DNA of 64,000 bases, from assembly GCA_016714685.1 (NCBI GenBank), contig JADKCH010000010.1, positions 1 to 64,000 on the forward strand, in the 5' to 3' direction. Shown here one piece after another: positions 28,774-37,759 of the stretch (the stretch's first letter is position 1; each line of letters begins with the position of its first letter). The notes below the pieces were generated by a model, which was given only the letters and a program-made list of their open reading frames with translations, made no database searches and was not told where the DNA came from. Both the position numbers and the translations under genes were made by a program. The stretch comes from Candidatus Geothrix odensensis (GTDB taxonomy: Bacteria; Acidobacteriota; Holophagae; Holophagales; Holophagaceae).

Positions 28774-29628
28774 TCAGAGGGCCAGGGGGGCCACCAGGTA
28801 CTTGCCCTTGGCGTCCCGGCTCACCGTGCCCGCCGGGATGTCGGGGTCGTGCTCGAAGACGCAGACCGTGCCGTTCCCCGTGACTTCCGCGAGTACCTTC
28901 TGCCGCTCGTCCACGCAGGTCACCACGTCCAGGTCGTAACCCATGACCCAGGCGGGCTGGATGTGGCGGGCAGTGGGGATGAGATCGGCCAGGTAGACCA
29001 GGCGCTTCCCGCCGCCCTCGATCACCACGTTCTGCAGGCCCTCGATGTGGCCGGGGGCGGGGCGGACGGAGATGCCGGGCAGGAGCTCAGTGCTGCCGTC
29101 GACGGTGTCGAGGAGTCCGGCGGCTTCCAGGGGCTCCCAGTTCTGGGGCAGGTAGCTGGCCTTCACGCGCAGGTGGGGCTGCCTGGCATCGGCGAGGTCC
29201 TGCGCCTGCACCACATAGCGGGCGTTGGGGAAGCTCGGCACGGTGCTGCCATTGGCATCGAAGCGGGTGCTGCCGCCCGCGTGATCGAAGTGCAGGTGGG
29301 TCAGGATGCAGAGGGTGATGTCCGCGGGCTTCACGCCGTGCTCCGCCAGGCTGGCGTCCAGCACCCCTCGGCCCTGGAACTTGAAGCGGGCCATGAAGTC
29401 GTCGGTCTCCTTGTCGCCATTTCCGTTGTCCACGAGGATGACGTGCTGCTTCCCGTCCACCTCGCCCCGGACCAGCAGGCAGTTGGTGTCCATGAGGATC
29501 TGGTTGTCCTCATCGGCGGGGTAGATCTTGTTCCACACCACCTTGGGCACCGTGCCGAACATGGCGCCGCCGTCCAGGCGAAAGGTGCCGCCACTGACGA
29601 TCTGGACATCCCAGGGACCGAACTGCAT
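28774..29628 (-). CDS. MBL-fold metallo-hydrolase
   Basis: A 284-residue metallo-beta-lactamase-fold enzyme. The metal-binding motif HLHFDHAGG (HxHxDH) is at about residue 117-123, with further ligands in APGHIEG and the late VFEHDPD. The N-terminal part (WNKIYPADEDNQILMDTNCL) fits the lactonase / quorum-quenching-like branch, but the substrate cannot be assigned. Same strand as the sugar dehydrogenase, 59 nt upstream. Confidence 0.9.
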   Translation of the reverse strand: MQFGPWDVQIVSGGTFRLDGGAMFGTVPKVVWNKIYPADEDNQILMDTNCLLVRGEVDGKQHVILVDNGNGDKETDDFMARFKFQGRGVLDASLAEHGVKPADITLCILTHLHFDHAGGSTRFDANGSTVPSFPNARYVVQAQDLADARQPHLRVKASYLPQNWEPLEAAGLLDTVDGSTELLPGISVRPAPGHIEGLQNVVIEGGGKRLVYLADLIPTARHIQPAWVMGYDLDVVTCVDERQKVLAEVTGNGTVCVFEHDPDIPAGTVSRDAKGKYLVAPLAL

Positions 29629-29639
29629 GTGCGCTCCTC

Positions 29640-29747
29640 ACACTGAAAAAGATTGGAACCACGAAAGGCGCGAAAGAACGCGAAAAGGAAACGGGAAAGC
29701 TCGGAGTAGATATGGAGTGCGTTTTTCGCGGTTACATTTCTTTGCGT
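29640..29747. repeat. intergenic purine-rich inverted repeat, CGAAAG-type
   Basis: Left arm with repeated CGCGAAAG-like blocks (ACGAAAGGCGCGAAAGAACG) and right arm with the complementary order (TTTTTCGCGG, TTTCTTTGCG). It fills the space between the E1 stop and the MBL gene start. Such short-period GAAA-rich elements recur between genes in many environmental genomes. It looks non-coding and could form a long hairpin at the 3' end of the E1 transcript. Confidence 0.6.
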
Positions 29748-31811
29748 TCAGAACGAAAGAACCTTGCGAGCCGCTGCCAGCACTTTGTCGGTGTTGGGCA
29801 GGACGGCGCGTTCCAGGATGCGGTTGAAGCCCACGGGGGTGAACTCGGAGCCCACCCGCTCCACCGGCGCATCCAGCCAGGGGAAGCACTCGGAGGCCAC
29901 GATGGCCGCCAGCTCGCCGCCAAAGCCGCCGAAGACCTTGTCCTCGTGGGCGATGAGCGCGCGGTGGGTCTTCTTCACGGAGGCCACGATGGCTTCGGTG
30001 TCCAGGGGGCTCAGGCTGCGGAGGTCGATGACCTCGGCGGACTTCCCCTCCTGCTCGAGCTTGGCCGCGGCCTCCAGCGCGAAGTGCACCGGGGTGCCGT
30101 AGGCGAGGATGGTGAGATCGGTGCCCTCGCGGCGGACGCGGGCCTTGCCGAAGGGCACGGCGAAGTCCGGCGGAATGACGGCGTGGGCCATCTTCGCGTT
30201 GTAGAGGAACTTCGGCTCGAGATAGAGGGTGGTCCCGCGGCTGCGGATGGCCGTGCGGAGCAGGCCCGCGGCGTCATCAGCGAAGGCGGGCACCACGACG
30301 CGGATGCCGGGCAGGGTGGTGAGCCAGCCTTCCACGTTCTGCGAGTGGTAGAGACCGCCGCCGATGTAGCCGCCGGAGGCGATGCGGATGGTGATGTTGG
30401 GGGAGAACTGCCCGTTGCTGCGCCAGTAGTCGTGGCTGGTCTCCACGATCTGCTCGGCGGCGGGCCAGATGTAGTCGGCGAACTCGGCGCCCTCCACCAC
30501 CACGCGGATCTTGTCGTCGAGGCGGACGAAGCCGTTGGCCGTGCCCACGATGTAGTCCTCGGCGATGGGGCCGTTGAAGATGCGCTTCTCGCCGAACTCC
30601 TGTTGCAGCCCTTTCGACACGTTGAAGATGCCCCCCTTCTCCTTGTTGGCCATGTCCTGGCCCCACATGTAGGTGTCGGGGTTGTGCCGGAACTCCTCCT
30701 TCAGCGTCTGGTTCAGGGCGGCGATGAGGCTCAGGGTCTCGCCGGACTCATGGTGGGTGCCCTCGGGATACCGCTCGGACACCCAGGCTTCGGGAATGAC
30801 GAAGTCGTAGATGCTGGCCGGAGCCGGATTGGGCGCGGCCATGGCCTTGTCATGGGCGGCCAGGTAGCGGGCCTGGTTGTCGATCTCGATGGCCTTCAGC
30901 TCATCCTCGCTGAGCCCGTGCTCCAGGCAATAGGCCCGGAACCTGGGCAGCGGATCCTTGGCCTTGGCCTCGGCGCGCTCGGCCTCATCCCGGTAGAGTT
31001 CGTGGCGGTCGGAGTTGGAGTGGCTCCCGATGCGCACGCAGGTGGCATAGACCATGGCCGGGCCCCTGCCGGTGCGGACGTAGGCCAGGGCCTCCTCCAT
31101 GGCGCGCATGGAGTCGGGGAAATCGAGGCCGTTGCACTTGATGATCTTCAGGTTGGTGAAGCCGCTGAAGTTGTCGCAGATGTGCTCGTTGGCGCTCTGG
31201 TCCCGCTTGGGAACGGAGATGCCGTACCCGTTGTCCTGGATGACGAACACCACCGGCAGCTGCTCCCGGTCGGCGCCGTTGATGCTCTCGAAGCAGTAGC
31301 CTTCGGACAGGGAGGATTCCCCCTGGCTGCTGAACACGATGCTGTCGCGGTCATAGGTCTTCACCGCGCGGGCCAGGCCCACGGCGTGCTGGGTGTGGTT
31401 CCCCGTGAGGCTGGACACATTCTGGATGCCGATGGAGGGCTTGGCGAAGTGGTTGCTCATGTGGCGACCGCCGCCGGCGGCATCGGTGGCCTTGGAGATG
31501 CCGTTGAGGATGATCTCCTCGGGGGTGAGGCCCGCGGCGAGGCAGGTCAGCAGGTCGCGGTAGTAGGGGAAGAGGAAGTCGCGGCCAGCCCGGAACGCCA
31601 GGCCCGCCGCCAGCTGGATGCCGTCATGGCCGGCGCAGGGGGCGTGGTACGACCAGCCGATGGCCTGCTTGAGGTAGTTGGGCGCCTTGTCATCCAGGAG
31701 GCGCCCGAGGTGCATCAGCTCATACCAGTGGCAGAGATCCTCGCGGCTGGGGCCTTCGTGGCCATTCAGCGCATGGAGGGCCGTCTTCACCAGGGTCGGA
31801 GTGTCCAACAT
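29748..31811 (-). CDS. 2-oxoacid dehydrogenase E1, alpha and beta subunits fused
   Basis: A 687-residue fusion. Residues 1-~330 are the E1-alpha part: HLGRLLDDKAPNY, GHDGIQLAAGLAFR, and the thiamine-diphosphate site SSQGESSLSEGYCFESINGA ending in IQDNGYGIS. Residues ~350-687 are E1-beta: LSLIAALNQTLKEEF, GQDMANKEKGGIFNV, FNGPIAEDYIVGTANG, GGGLYHSQNVE, LSPLDTEAI. It decarboxylates a 2-oxoacid and acylates E2. The fused layout is seen in branched-chain-type enzymes; whether the substrate is 2-oxoisovalerate, pyruvate or acetoin is not decided. E2 and E3 are not in the window. Confidence 0.93.
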   Translation of the reverse strand: MLDTPTLVKTALHALNGHEGPSREDLCHWYELMHLGRLLDDKAPNYLKQAIGWSYHAPCAGHDGIQLAAGLAFRAGRDFLFPYYRDLLTCLAAGLTPEEIILNGISKATDAAGGGRHMSNHFAKPSIGIQNVSSLTGNHTQHAVGLARAVKTYDRDSIVFSSQGESSLSEGYCFESINGADREQLPVVFVIQDNGYGISVPKRDQSANEHICDNFSGFTNLKIIKCNGLDFPDSMRAMEEALAYVRTGRGPAMVYATCVRIGSHSNSDRHELYRDEAERAEAKAKDPLPRFRAYCLEHGLSEDELKAIEIDNQARYLAAHDKAMAAPNPAPASIYDFVIPEAWVSERYPEGTHHESGETLSLIAALNQTLKEEFRHNPDTYMWGQDMANKEKGGIFNVSKGLQQEFGEKRIFNGPIAEDYIVGTANGFVRLDDKIRVVVEGAEFADYIWPAAEQIVETSHDYWRSNGQFSPNITIRIASGGYIGGGLYHSQNVEGWLTTLPGIRVVVPAFADDAAGLLRTAIRSRGTTLYLEPKFLYNAKMAHAVIPPDFAVPFGKARVRREGTDLTILAYGTPVHFALEAAAKLEQEGKSAEVIDLRSLSPLDTEAIVASVKKTHRALIAHEDKVFGGFGGELAAIVASECFPWLDAPVERVGSEFTPVGFNRILERAVLPNTDKVLAAARKVLSF

Positions 31812-31909
31812 TCACCTCCAAAGATCCGGAGTCACACCGGCTGTACCAGAGCCTCTCATCATCCCATGGACCCGCGGACGGGGCCACCCGGCAGGCCTGG
31901 AGGCTGGTC

Positions 31910-32905
31910 TCAGTCGTGCTTCCAGTGGAGGACGGATCCCTCGCGATTGGCGTCGGAAAAGGCTTTGGCCACACGACGCAAAGCCGACTTCATGGTCATG
32001 TCCTTGCCATCCGGGAGCCACAGCGTGGCGCCGGTCGGGTGGTTGCCGACGGTGGCGCGCAGGCGGGACAGCAGCACCTCCGCGCCCGAATCGCTGGTGT
32101 GCGGCAGGAGCAGCAGGTACTGGTCCGTGGACAGCTCCACCAGGAGATCCTCGCCGCGGAGATGGCTCATCACGGTGGCCAGCCGGCCCTTGGTGCCTGG
32201 CAGCAGGGGCTGGGACCACAAAGCGAGGGCCATGGGCTCGCGCCTCCGCCGGGCCATGAAGAGCGTGGAGCGCAGCCAGATGTCCAGGTAGCGGCGGTTG
32301 GGGAGGCCCGAGCGCGCGCTGAGCAGGGCGCTGTCCTCCACGATGGCACTGCTCAGCTCCAGGGCATCGAGGGCGGCCTGCAGCTCCCGCTTGAGGTTCT
32401 CGGATTCAAGCGTCCGCGCGATGAGGTGCCCCATGGTCCGCAGCAGGGCGAGCTCGGCGCGGGTGAACAAGCGGGGGCTGTGATGCTGCACACAGAGGGT
32501 GCCCACGGCCTGGTCCCCCACCTTCAGGGCCACGCCGGCATAGGCGCGGATCCCGAGCTCCGCGTAGCCCGGCGACTTGCGCCAGCGGGGCTCCTTGGCC
32601 GCGTCGGGGATGGTGAGCGGGCGGTCGGGGTGGGCGATCACGAAGGGGCAGAAGCCCTTCTCCGGGGCCTCGAAGATGCCGTCCATGTTGGCGCGGGGGG
32701 CCACAGACCACCAGAACACCTCGTGGCCAAGCCCGGTCACGCGGGTGAGGAGGGCCCTGTCCACGCCGAGGGACTGCACCAGCAGCGCCAGACCATGTTC
32801 GAAGAGCCGGGCCGAGTTGGTTCGGCTGTCCTGCAGCAGGTCGGACAGCGAGGCGAGGTGATCGGCCGTGCCGGCGCGACGCTTGACGGGTTTGGCCACC
32901 ACCAC
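31910..32905 (-). CDS. GAF-domain protein with degenerate GGDEF domain
   Basis: A 331-residue cytosolic protein. A GAF domain covers about residues 20-170 (LFEHGLALLVQSLGVDRALL, YAGVALKVGDQAVGTLCVQHH). After a short helix a GGDEF-like fold follows (SARSGLPNRRYLDIWLRST, LRGEDLLVELSTDQYLLLLP). The catalytic GGDEF is replaced by STDQY, so c-di-GMP synthesis is very unlikely; it may serve as a sensor or a c-di-GMP/GTP-binding scaffold. Start GTG at 32905 with GGAG six nt upstream. Confidence 0.82.
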   Translation of the reverse strand: MVVAKPVKRRAGTADHLASLSDLLQDSRTNSARLFEHGLALLVQSLGVDRALLTRVTGLGHEVFWWSVAPRANMDGIFEAPEKGFCPFVIAHPDRPLTIPDAAKEPRWRKSPGYAELGIRAYAGVALKVGDQAVGTLCVQHHSPRLFTRAELALLRTMGHLIARTLESENLKRELQAALDALELSSAIVEDSALLSARSGLPNRRYLDIWLRSTLFMARRRREPMALALWSQPLLPGTKGRLATVMSHLRGEDLLVELSTDQYLLLLPHTSDSGAEVLLSRLRATVGNHPTGATLWLPDGKDMTMKSALRRVAKAFSDANREGSVLHWKHD

Positions 32906-32963
32906 GCGGATCTCCTGAAATGCCTTTAGGTTGCCCGCCTTTTTCCTGGGCGCAACCCCTACC

Positions 32964-33269
32964 TGCGGCCGCGACCGGGGCGGCAGGCGCCCAGGTGGGG
33001 CGAGACCTCCGACTTCCGTCCTACCAGCTGACGACGCGGAGGCTGGGACTGATCTCCACTCGGCACGGCCTGCGGCCGCGACCGAGGTGCCCGGCGCCCG
33101 GGTGGGGCGAGTCCTCCGACTTCCGCCCTACCAGCTGACGACGCGGAGGCTGGGACTGATCTCCACTCGGCACGGCCTGCGGCCGCGACCGAGGTGCCCG
33201 GCGCCCGGGTGGGGCGAGACCTCCGACTTCCGTCCTACCAGCTGACGACGGAGGCTGGGACTGATCTCC
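32964..33269. repeat. three tandem 107-bp repeats at the 3' end of the NifU-like gene
   Basis: Units start at 32964, 33071 and 33178 (TGCGGCCGCGACC), exactly 107 bp apart; units 1 and 2 are full length and unit 3 ends at 33269, inside the NifU-like gene. Each unit contains the last codons of that gene plus about 70 bp of downstream sequence. Unit 3 lacks two bases (GACGACGG instead of GACGACGCGG). The left part of unit 1 has diverged most. The downstream part also carries tRNA-like blocks. Confidence 0.93.
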
Positions 33270-33778
33270 TCCTGAAGCAGGCCCTCGATGTAGTGCAGGG
33301 TGCCGCTGGTGGAGGAGGGGCAGGAGCCGCAGGCGCCGTGGTAGCTGATCTGGAGGGTCTGGCCATCGAAGGAGATCACCTCCAGGCCGCCGCCGTCGCC
33401 GGCCAGCCCGGGCCGGATGCGGGTGTCGAGGAGGTGGTTGATGCGCTCCAGCACGGCGGCGGAGTCGCCGCCCGTCACCAGGGCCCCGGCCTCGCCCGTG
33501 TCGTTGTCGGGCAGCCGCAGATCTTCGATGGCCTCGCAGATGGGATCGATGAGGTCGCTCCACTCCGCCGACGGCTCCTTGTTCACGGTGACGAAGCGAT
33601 CCATGTAGAACACGGAGGTGACCTTGCCCAGGCCGAACAGGCAGGAACCCAGGGGATCGCCCACCGCGGCGCCGAAATCCTTGAAGGATCGGGAGCCCGC
33701 CTTCAGGATGGCCGGATGCACCAGAAACTTCAGGGCGTCAGGATTGGGCGTGGGTTCGATGTTGATGACCTTGGGCAT
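33128..33778 (-). CDS. NifU/Nfu-type iron-sulfur cluster carrier with repeat-extended C-terminus
   Basis: A 216-residue protein. An Nfu N-terminal domain (INIEPTPNPDALKFLVHPAI) is followed by the NifU C-terminal-type domain with the cluster-binding CGSCPSST (CxxC) and RPGLAGDGGGLEVISFDG. It assembles or delivers Fe-S clusters. The expected end, EEISPSLRVVSW, is moved: a 2-bp deletion in repeat unit 3 shifts the frame, translation runs through that unit, and the same ISPSLRVVSW end is reached one unit later, adding 35 residues. GGGAG is six nt before the ATG. An Rrf2-like site lies 20 nt upstream. Confidence 0.9.
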   Translation of the reverse strand: MPKVINIEPTPNPDALKFLVHPAILKAGSRSFKDFGAAVGDPLGSCLFGLGKVTSVFYMDRFVTVNKEPSAEWSDLIDPICEAIEDLRLPDNDTGEAGALVTGGDSAAVLERINHLLDTRIRPGLAGDGGGLEVISFDGQTLQISYHGACGSCPSSTSGTLHYIEGLLQEEISPSLRRQLVGRKSEVSPHPGAGHLGRGRRPCRVEISPSLRVVSW

Positions 33779-33797
33779 GGCGGTCTCCCGGTAAAGT

Positions 33798-33816
33798 TTA
33801 CCAAATTCGTCAGGAT
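33798..33816. promoter_or_regulatory. putative Rrf2/IscR-type operator (copy A)
   Basis: TTACCAAATTCGTCAGGAT, in the divergent region 20 nt from the NifU-like start and 32 nt from the DUF71-type ligase start. Sixteen of 19 positions match the site at 54602-54620. The AAATTxGTCAGG half resembles IscR/Rrf2 half-sites. Assignment is inference. Confidence 0.5.
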
Positions 33817-33848
33817 ATACGAGCGTCCATACTGAGCCCGGAGCCCCC

Positions 33849-34516
33849 ATGACCCGTCGCAAGGCCCTCCTGAGCTGGTCCAGTGGCAAGGATGCCGCCT
33901 GGGCCCTGCATGTGCTGCGTCTGCAAGGGAAGGTGGAGGTCGTCGGGCTGCTCACCACCACCAACGGGGCCTTCGACCGGGTCGCCATGCATGGCGTGCG
34001 CGAGGTTCTGCTGGAGACCCAGGCCGAAGCCGTGGGCCTGCCGCTCTGGAAGGTGCCTCTGCCCTGGCCCTGCCCGAACGAGGTGTACGAGGCCCGCATG
34101 GCGGATGTCTGCGCCCGGGCGGTGGCCGAGGGCATCGAGGCCATGGCCTTCGGCGACCTCTACCTGGAGGAGGTGCGGGACTACCGCATCCAGAAGCTGG
34201 CCGGCACCGGGCTGGAGCCCTCTTCCCAATCTGGGAACCGGACACGGCCGGCTTGGCCCGGGCCATGATCCAGGCGGGGCTGAAGGCCACGCTCGCCTGC
34301 GTGGATCCGAAGGCCCTCGATGCGGCGTTCGCGGGTCGTGACTTCGATGCGGACCTGCTGGCGGCCCTGCCGCCAGGGGTGGATCCCTGTGGTGAGCGCG
34401 GCGAGTTCCACACCTTCGCCTGGGATGGCCCCATGTTCCAGCATCCGGTGGCCATCCGCCGCGGCGAGGTGGTGGCGCGGGATGGGTTCGTCTTCGCGGA
34501 TCTGGTGCCCGCGTGA
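33849..34516 (+). CDS. ATP-pyrophosphatase of the diphthine-ammonia ligase family (frame interrupted at 34218)
   Basis: Joined length about 222 residues. The N-terminus has the PP-loop LLSWSSGKDAAWAL, then HGVREVLLETQAEAVGLPLW and AMAFGDLYLEEVRDYR; the second frame gives GLKATLACVDPKALDAAFAGR, LLAALPPGVDPCGERGEFHTFAWDGPM, all typical of the DUF71/MJ0570 family. Adding one C at 34218-34220 restores TGLEPLFPIWEPDTAGLARA. Bacteria lack diphthamide, so the bacterial members' role is unknown. Overlaps the next gene by 4 nt. Confidence 0.88.
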
Positions 34517-36008
34517 ACGGCGTCCAGGGCCCTGGAGCCCCTCTCGCGGATCCCGGCCGGCCCCTCGTCCTGGTGACGGGTGCCACGGGCTACATCGGGG
34601 GCCGGCTGATCCCGCGCCTGCTGGCGGCGGGCCACCGGGTGCGCTGCCTGTCCCGCAATCCCCAGCGGCTGGCGGGCCGAGCCTGGCCCGGCGTCGAGTT
34701 CGCGCGGGGGGATGTCTCCGATCCCGCGTCGCTGGAAGCCGCACTCGTGGGCGTGGCGCAGGCCTTCTACCTGGTCCACGCCATGGGGGAGGACAGCCCG
34801 GATTTCCGGGGGCGGGACCTGCGGCAGGCCCTGACCTTCGCAGAGGCTGCCGCGAAGGCCGGCGTGCGCCGGATCATCTACCTGGGCGGCCTGGGGGATT
34901 CCACCGGGCACCGGAGCGATCACCTGGCCAGCCGCCACGAGGTGGGGACAGCGCTGGGTTCAATGGGCGTGCCCGTGCTGGAATTCCGGGCCGCGGTCAT
35001 CGTCGGGAGCGGCAGTGCCAGCTTCGAGATGATCCGCCACCTGACCGAGCGCCTGCCCATCATGATCACGCCACGCTGGGTGACCACCCGCTGCCAGCCC
35101 ATCGGCGTCCGCGACGTGCTGGCCTACCTGACGGAGGCCCTGGAGCATCCAGGGTGGCGGGCATCTTCGAGATCGGCGGCCGGGATGTCCTCAGATACCG
35201 GAGCATGATGCTGGGCTACGCCGAAGCCCGCGGATTGCGCCGCATCATCCTGCCCATGAACGTGCCGCTGCCCGTGCTGTCGGTGCTCTGGGTGGACCTG
35301 GTGACGCCCATCCCCCTGCAGCTCGCGGGCCCCCTGGTGGAGGGCATGGGCACGGAGGTGGTGGTGCGGGACGCCCGGGCCCTGGAGGTGTTCCGGGTGC
35401 AGCCCCTCAGCTACCGCGAGGCCCTGGCCCTGGCCCTGCAGCGCCTGGACGAGGATGGCGTGGAGACCACCTGGGCCTCCAGCCTGTCGGGCGAGCCCGA
35501 AGGACGGGAACTGGGCTCTCACGAGGGCATGCTGCTGGAGCGGCACCATCGCCACGTGAAGGCGCCGCCCCAGGTCGTGTTCGAGACCTTCTGCGCCCTG
35601 GGCGGCGAGAGCGGCTGGCCCGCGGGGAACTGGCTCTGGCAGATCCGGGGCCTTGTGGACCGCGCCCTCGGGGGCATGGGCATGCGGCGGGGGCGGCGCC
35701 ATCCGACCCGGCTCCGGGTGGGTGATCCAGTGGATTTCTGGCGAGTGGAGGCCCTGGAGCCGGACCACCTCCTGCGCCTGCGGGCCGAGATGCGGATCAG
35801 CGGCAACGCCTGGCTGCAGTTCATGGTCAAGCCGGAGGGCACCGGCTCGCGGCTGGAGCAGACGGCCTTCTTCGAGCCCCATGGCCTGCTGGGGCTGCTC
35901 TACTGGTACGCCTCGCTGCCCTTCCACTTCTTCGTGTTTCCGGTGCTGGTGAGGGCCCTCAAGCGCCGGGCCGAGGCCGCCGTGGGAGAATCGAGCCAAG
36001 GACGGTGA
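34513..36008 (+). CDS. NAD(P)-binding epimerase-like protein with DUF2867 domain (frame interrupted at ~35152)
   Basis: Joined length about 498 residues. The N-terminal half is an atypical short-chain dehydrogenase/NmrA-like domain: VLVTGATGYIGGRLIPRLLA (the GxxGxxG nucleotide loop), YLVHAMGEDSPDF, RRIIYLGGLGD. The second half is DUF2867-like: AGIFEIGGRDVLRYRSMML, WQIRGLVDRALGG, FFEPHGLLGLLYWYASLPFHFF. Adding one G to the run at 35152-35154 gives HPGVAGIFEIGG and rejoins the frames. GTG start at 34513 overlaps the previous stop. Substrate unknown. Confidence 0.85.
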
Positions 36009-36010
36009 CC

Positions 36011-36788
36011 ATGTACGACGCACAGCGGGAGGCCTGCGTGGCCGCGGCCCAGGCCGGCGGGGAGGTGCTGCTGGGGTTCTTCCGGGAGGCTCGATCCCGC
36101 CACCATCACCGAGAAGACCAAGAACGACGTGGTGAGCGAGGCCGACCGCGCCGCCGAGGCCGCCATCCGCACTGAGCTGGCCTTCCGGTTCCCCCAGTAC
36201 GGCTTTGTGGGCGAAGAAGGCGGCAGCCACGGCGACGCGGAAACACGCTGGATTGTCGATCCCTTGGATGGAACGCTGAACTTCGTCCAGGGCTTCCCGC
36301 ACTGGTGCGTGTCCGTGGCCCTGTGGGATGCGGTCGGCCCCGTGGTGGGCTGCGTGCTGGATCCTCTGCGCGGGGACTGCTTCCTGGCCGTGCGCGGCCA
36401 GGGCGCCACCTGGAACGGCAAGCCCATGCGGGTCTCGCAGCAGGCGGGCCTCGACGGCGCCTTCCTGGCCACGGGCTTCGCCTTCCAGCTGGGCGATCGC
36501 TGGCCGATGTTCAATGCGGCGCTGGGGCGCGTCTTCCCCCGCGCCAAGGGCATCCGCCGGGCCGGCAGCGCCGCCCTGGATCTCGCCCATGTGGCCTGCG
36601 GCATCTTCGACGGATTCTTCGAGCTGGGCCTCAAGCCCTGGGACATCGCCGCCGGTGCCCTGCTGGTGCAGGAGGCCGGTGGGGTCATCACCGATTGGGA
36701 AGGCGGACAGGCCTGGTTCGCGAGTGGCAGCCTGGTGGCGGGAACGCGAGGCGTGGCGCGGGATCTGCTGGGATGCTTCAAGGGCTGA
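36011..36788 (+). CDS. inositol monophosphatase family phosphatase (frame interrupted at ~36089)
   Basis: Joined length about 259 residues. Frame one gives the N-terminal helix (MYDAQREACVAAAQAGGEVL); from 36090 the reading LDPATITEKTKNDVVSEAD continues into the second frame. The metal sites are complete: EEGG, the VDPLDGTLNFVQG motif and KPWDIAAGALLVQEAGG. Two bases lost, or one gained, at 36089-36090 would explain the break. Start ATG at 36011, 2 nt after the previous stop. It dephosphorylates inositol phosphate or related sugar or nucleotide phosphates. Confidence 0.88.
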
Positions 36789-36807
36789 CAAATCAAAAGC
36801 TGTATGT

Positions 36808-36897
36808 AAGCGGAGGACTACCGAGGAGCGGAGGAAAACGGAGAAAAGATAAGGGGATCTCCTCCGCTTTCCTCCTGTCCTCCGCCCACCTCCGCTT
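36808..36897. repeat. intergenic inverted repeat of the GCGGAGGA type
   Basis: Two arms of about 36-39 nt, AAGCGGAGGACTACCGAGGA onward and its imperfect reverse complement, separated by about 15 nt, between two convergent genes. The arms are built from short purine-rich GCGGAGG-like units. It could act as a terminator-like structure for both. Nothing coding. Confidence 0.65.
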
Positions 36898-36940
36898 ATC
36901 AAGGCTTTCCAGGAATCCGACGTGGCGATTGTTCCTGGAC

Positions 36941-37759
36941 CTATTTCACACGTCGGACTGTGAGCACCACGACGACGCCGTGGTCCTTCACCACGGAGGT
37001 TCCCACGACCACCCGCTCGCCTTCGCGCAGGGAGAGGGGCGTGTTGAACTTCGCGAGGGTGCCGGATTTGGTGGCGGCCTCTTCCTCTAGGTCGAACCGG
37101 AAGGAGGCCACGTCCAGGGTGGACGGCCCATCGCCCTGGTTCCCGAGCCGGAGCCCCTGGGCACGCCACTCCACCTTCATGCGGGGAGCATCCTTGCCCT
37201 CAGCGTTCCCCAGGGCGCCCGGCAGGACATAGCCCAAGCCGGAGGTGTCGCTTCTTGCATGGTCCAGGACCTGCGCCCGTTGGACGAAGCTGGCGGCCAG
37301 TGCGTAGCCGCGGTAGGTCAGGGTGCCTTTCAGCTGCTTCACCACGTCCTGGAGTTCCGGCGGCAGGTCCCCATTCGGCAACGGCCCCTTCGACGCGAAG
37401 AGCACGTGGAGGGTAAATTCCATGTCCGTGGCCTTCTGGATCGGCGGCAGGCACGTCCAGGCGCTTGATGCGCCTCCTCGATGAGGGCAAGGTTCTCCGG
37501 GAAATCGCACGGTGATGGTGTGTTGAACCCCCCCTCCTTGACCAGTCGCATCGTGGCGCCCTGGTGCCGCTTACCGAGGGGCCGAGGGTCCTCTGAGCCG
37601 CAGGGGATCCCGGTGCTGGATCACAAACACCTTGCTCCGCATGGCCTTCAAGATGGCGGGGTCGGGCTCCGTCTGCGGGGCGGGCGTGGCGGGGGGCGCC
37701 TGGGCAGCGAGGGCCGAGGCCAGCAGGGTGGCGAGGGCGAGGGTGCGGATGATGGTCAT
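36941..37759 (-). pseudogene. exported secretin-N-domain-like protein, frame broken several times
   Basis: The first frame gives a signal peptide (TIIRTLALATLLASALAA) and KVFVIQHRDPLRLR, then stops. Further pieces in other frames read ATMRLVKEGGFNT, DFPENLALIEE, IKRLDVPA, then DMEFTLHVLFASKGPLPNG through to TVRRVK, an intact C-terminal ~150 residues. Together they look like the N-domain of secretins (IQHRDP... FNTITVRDFPENLALIEEAIKRLD). At least four indels fall within 37440-37610. It is the third gene of the sigma/anti-sigma operon (ATGA overlap). Either true decay or local sequence errors. Confidence 0.62.

Noticed and set aside
29712..32291. Open frame of about 860 codons on the plus strand
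   Set aside because: Shadow of the fused E1 gene on the minus strand, which has clear thiamine-diphosphate motifs.
32964..33269. Insertion sequence or transposon end
   Set aside because: No transposase, no terminal inverted repeats or target duplication; it is a simple tandem duplication of a gene end.
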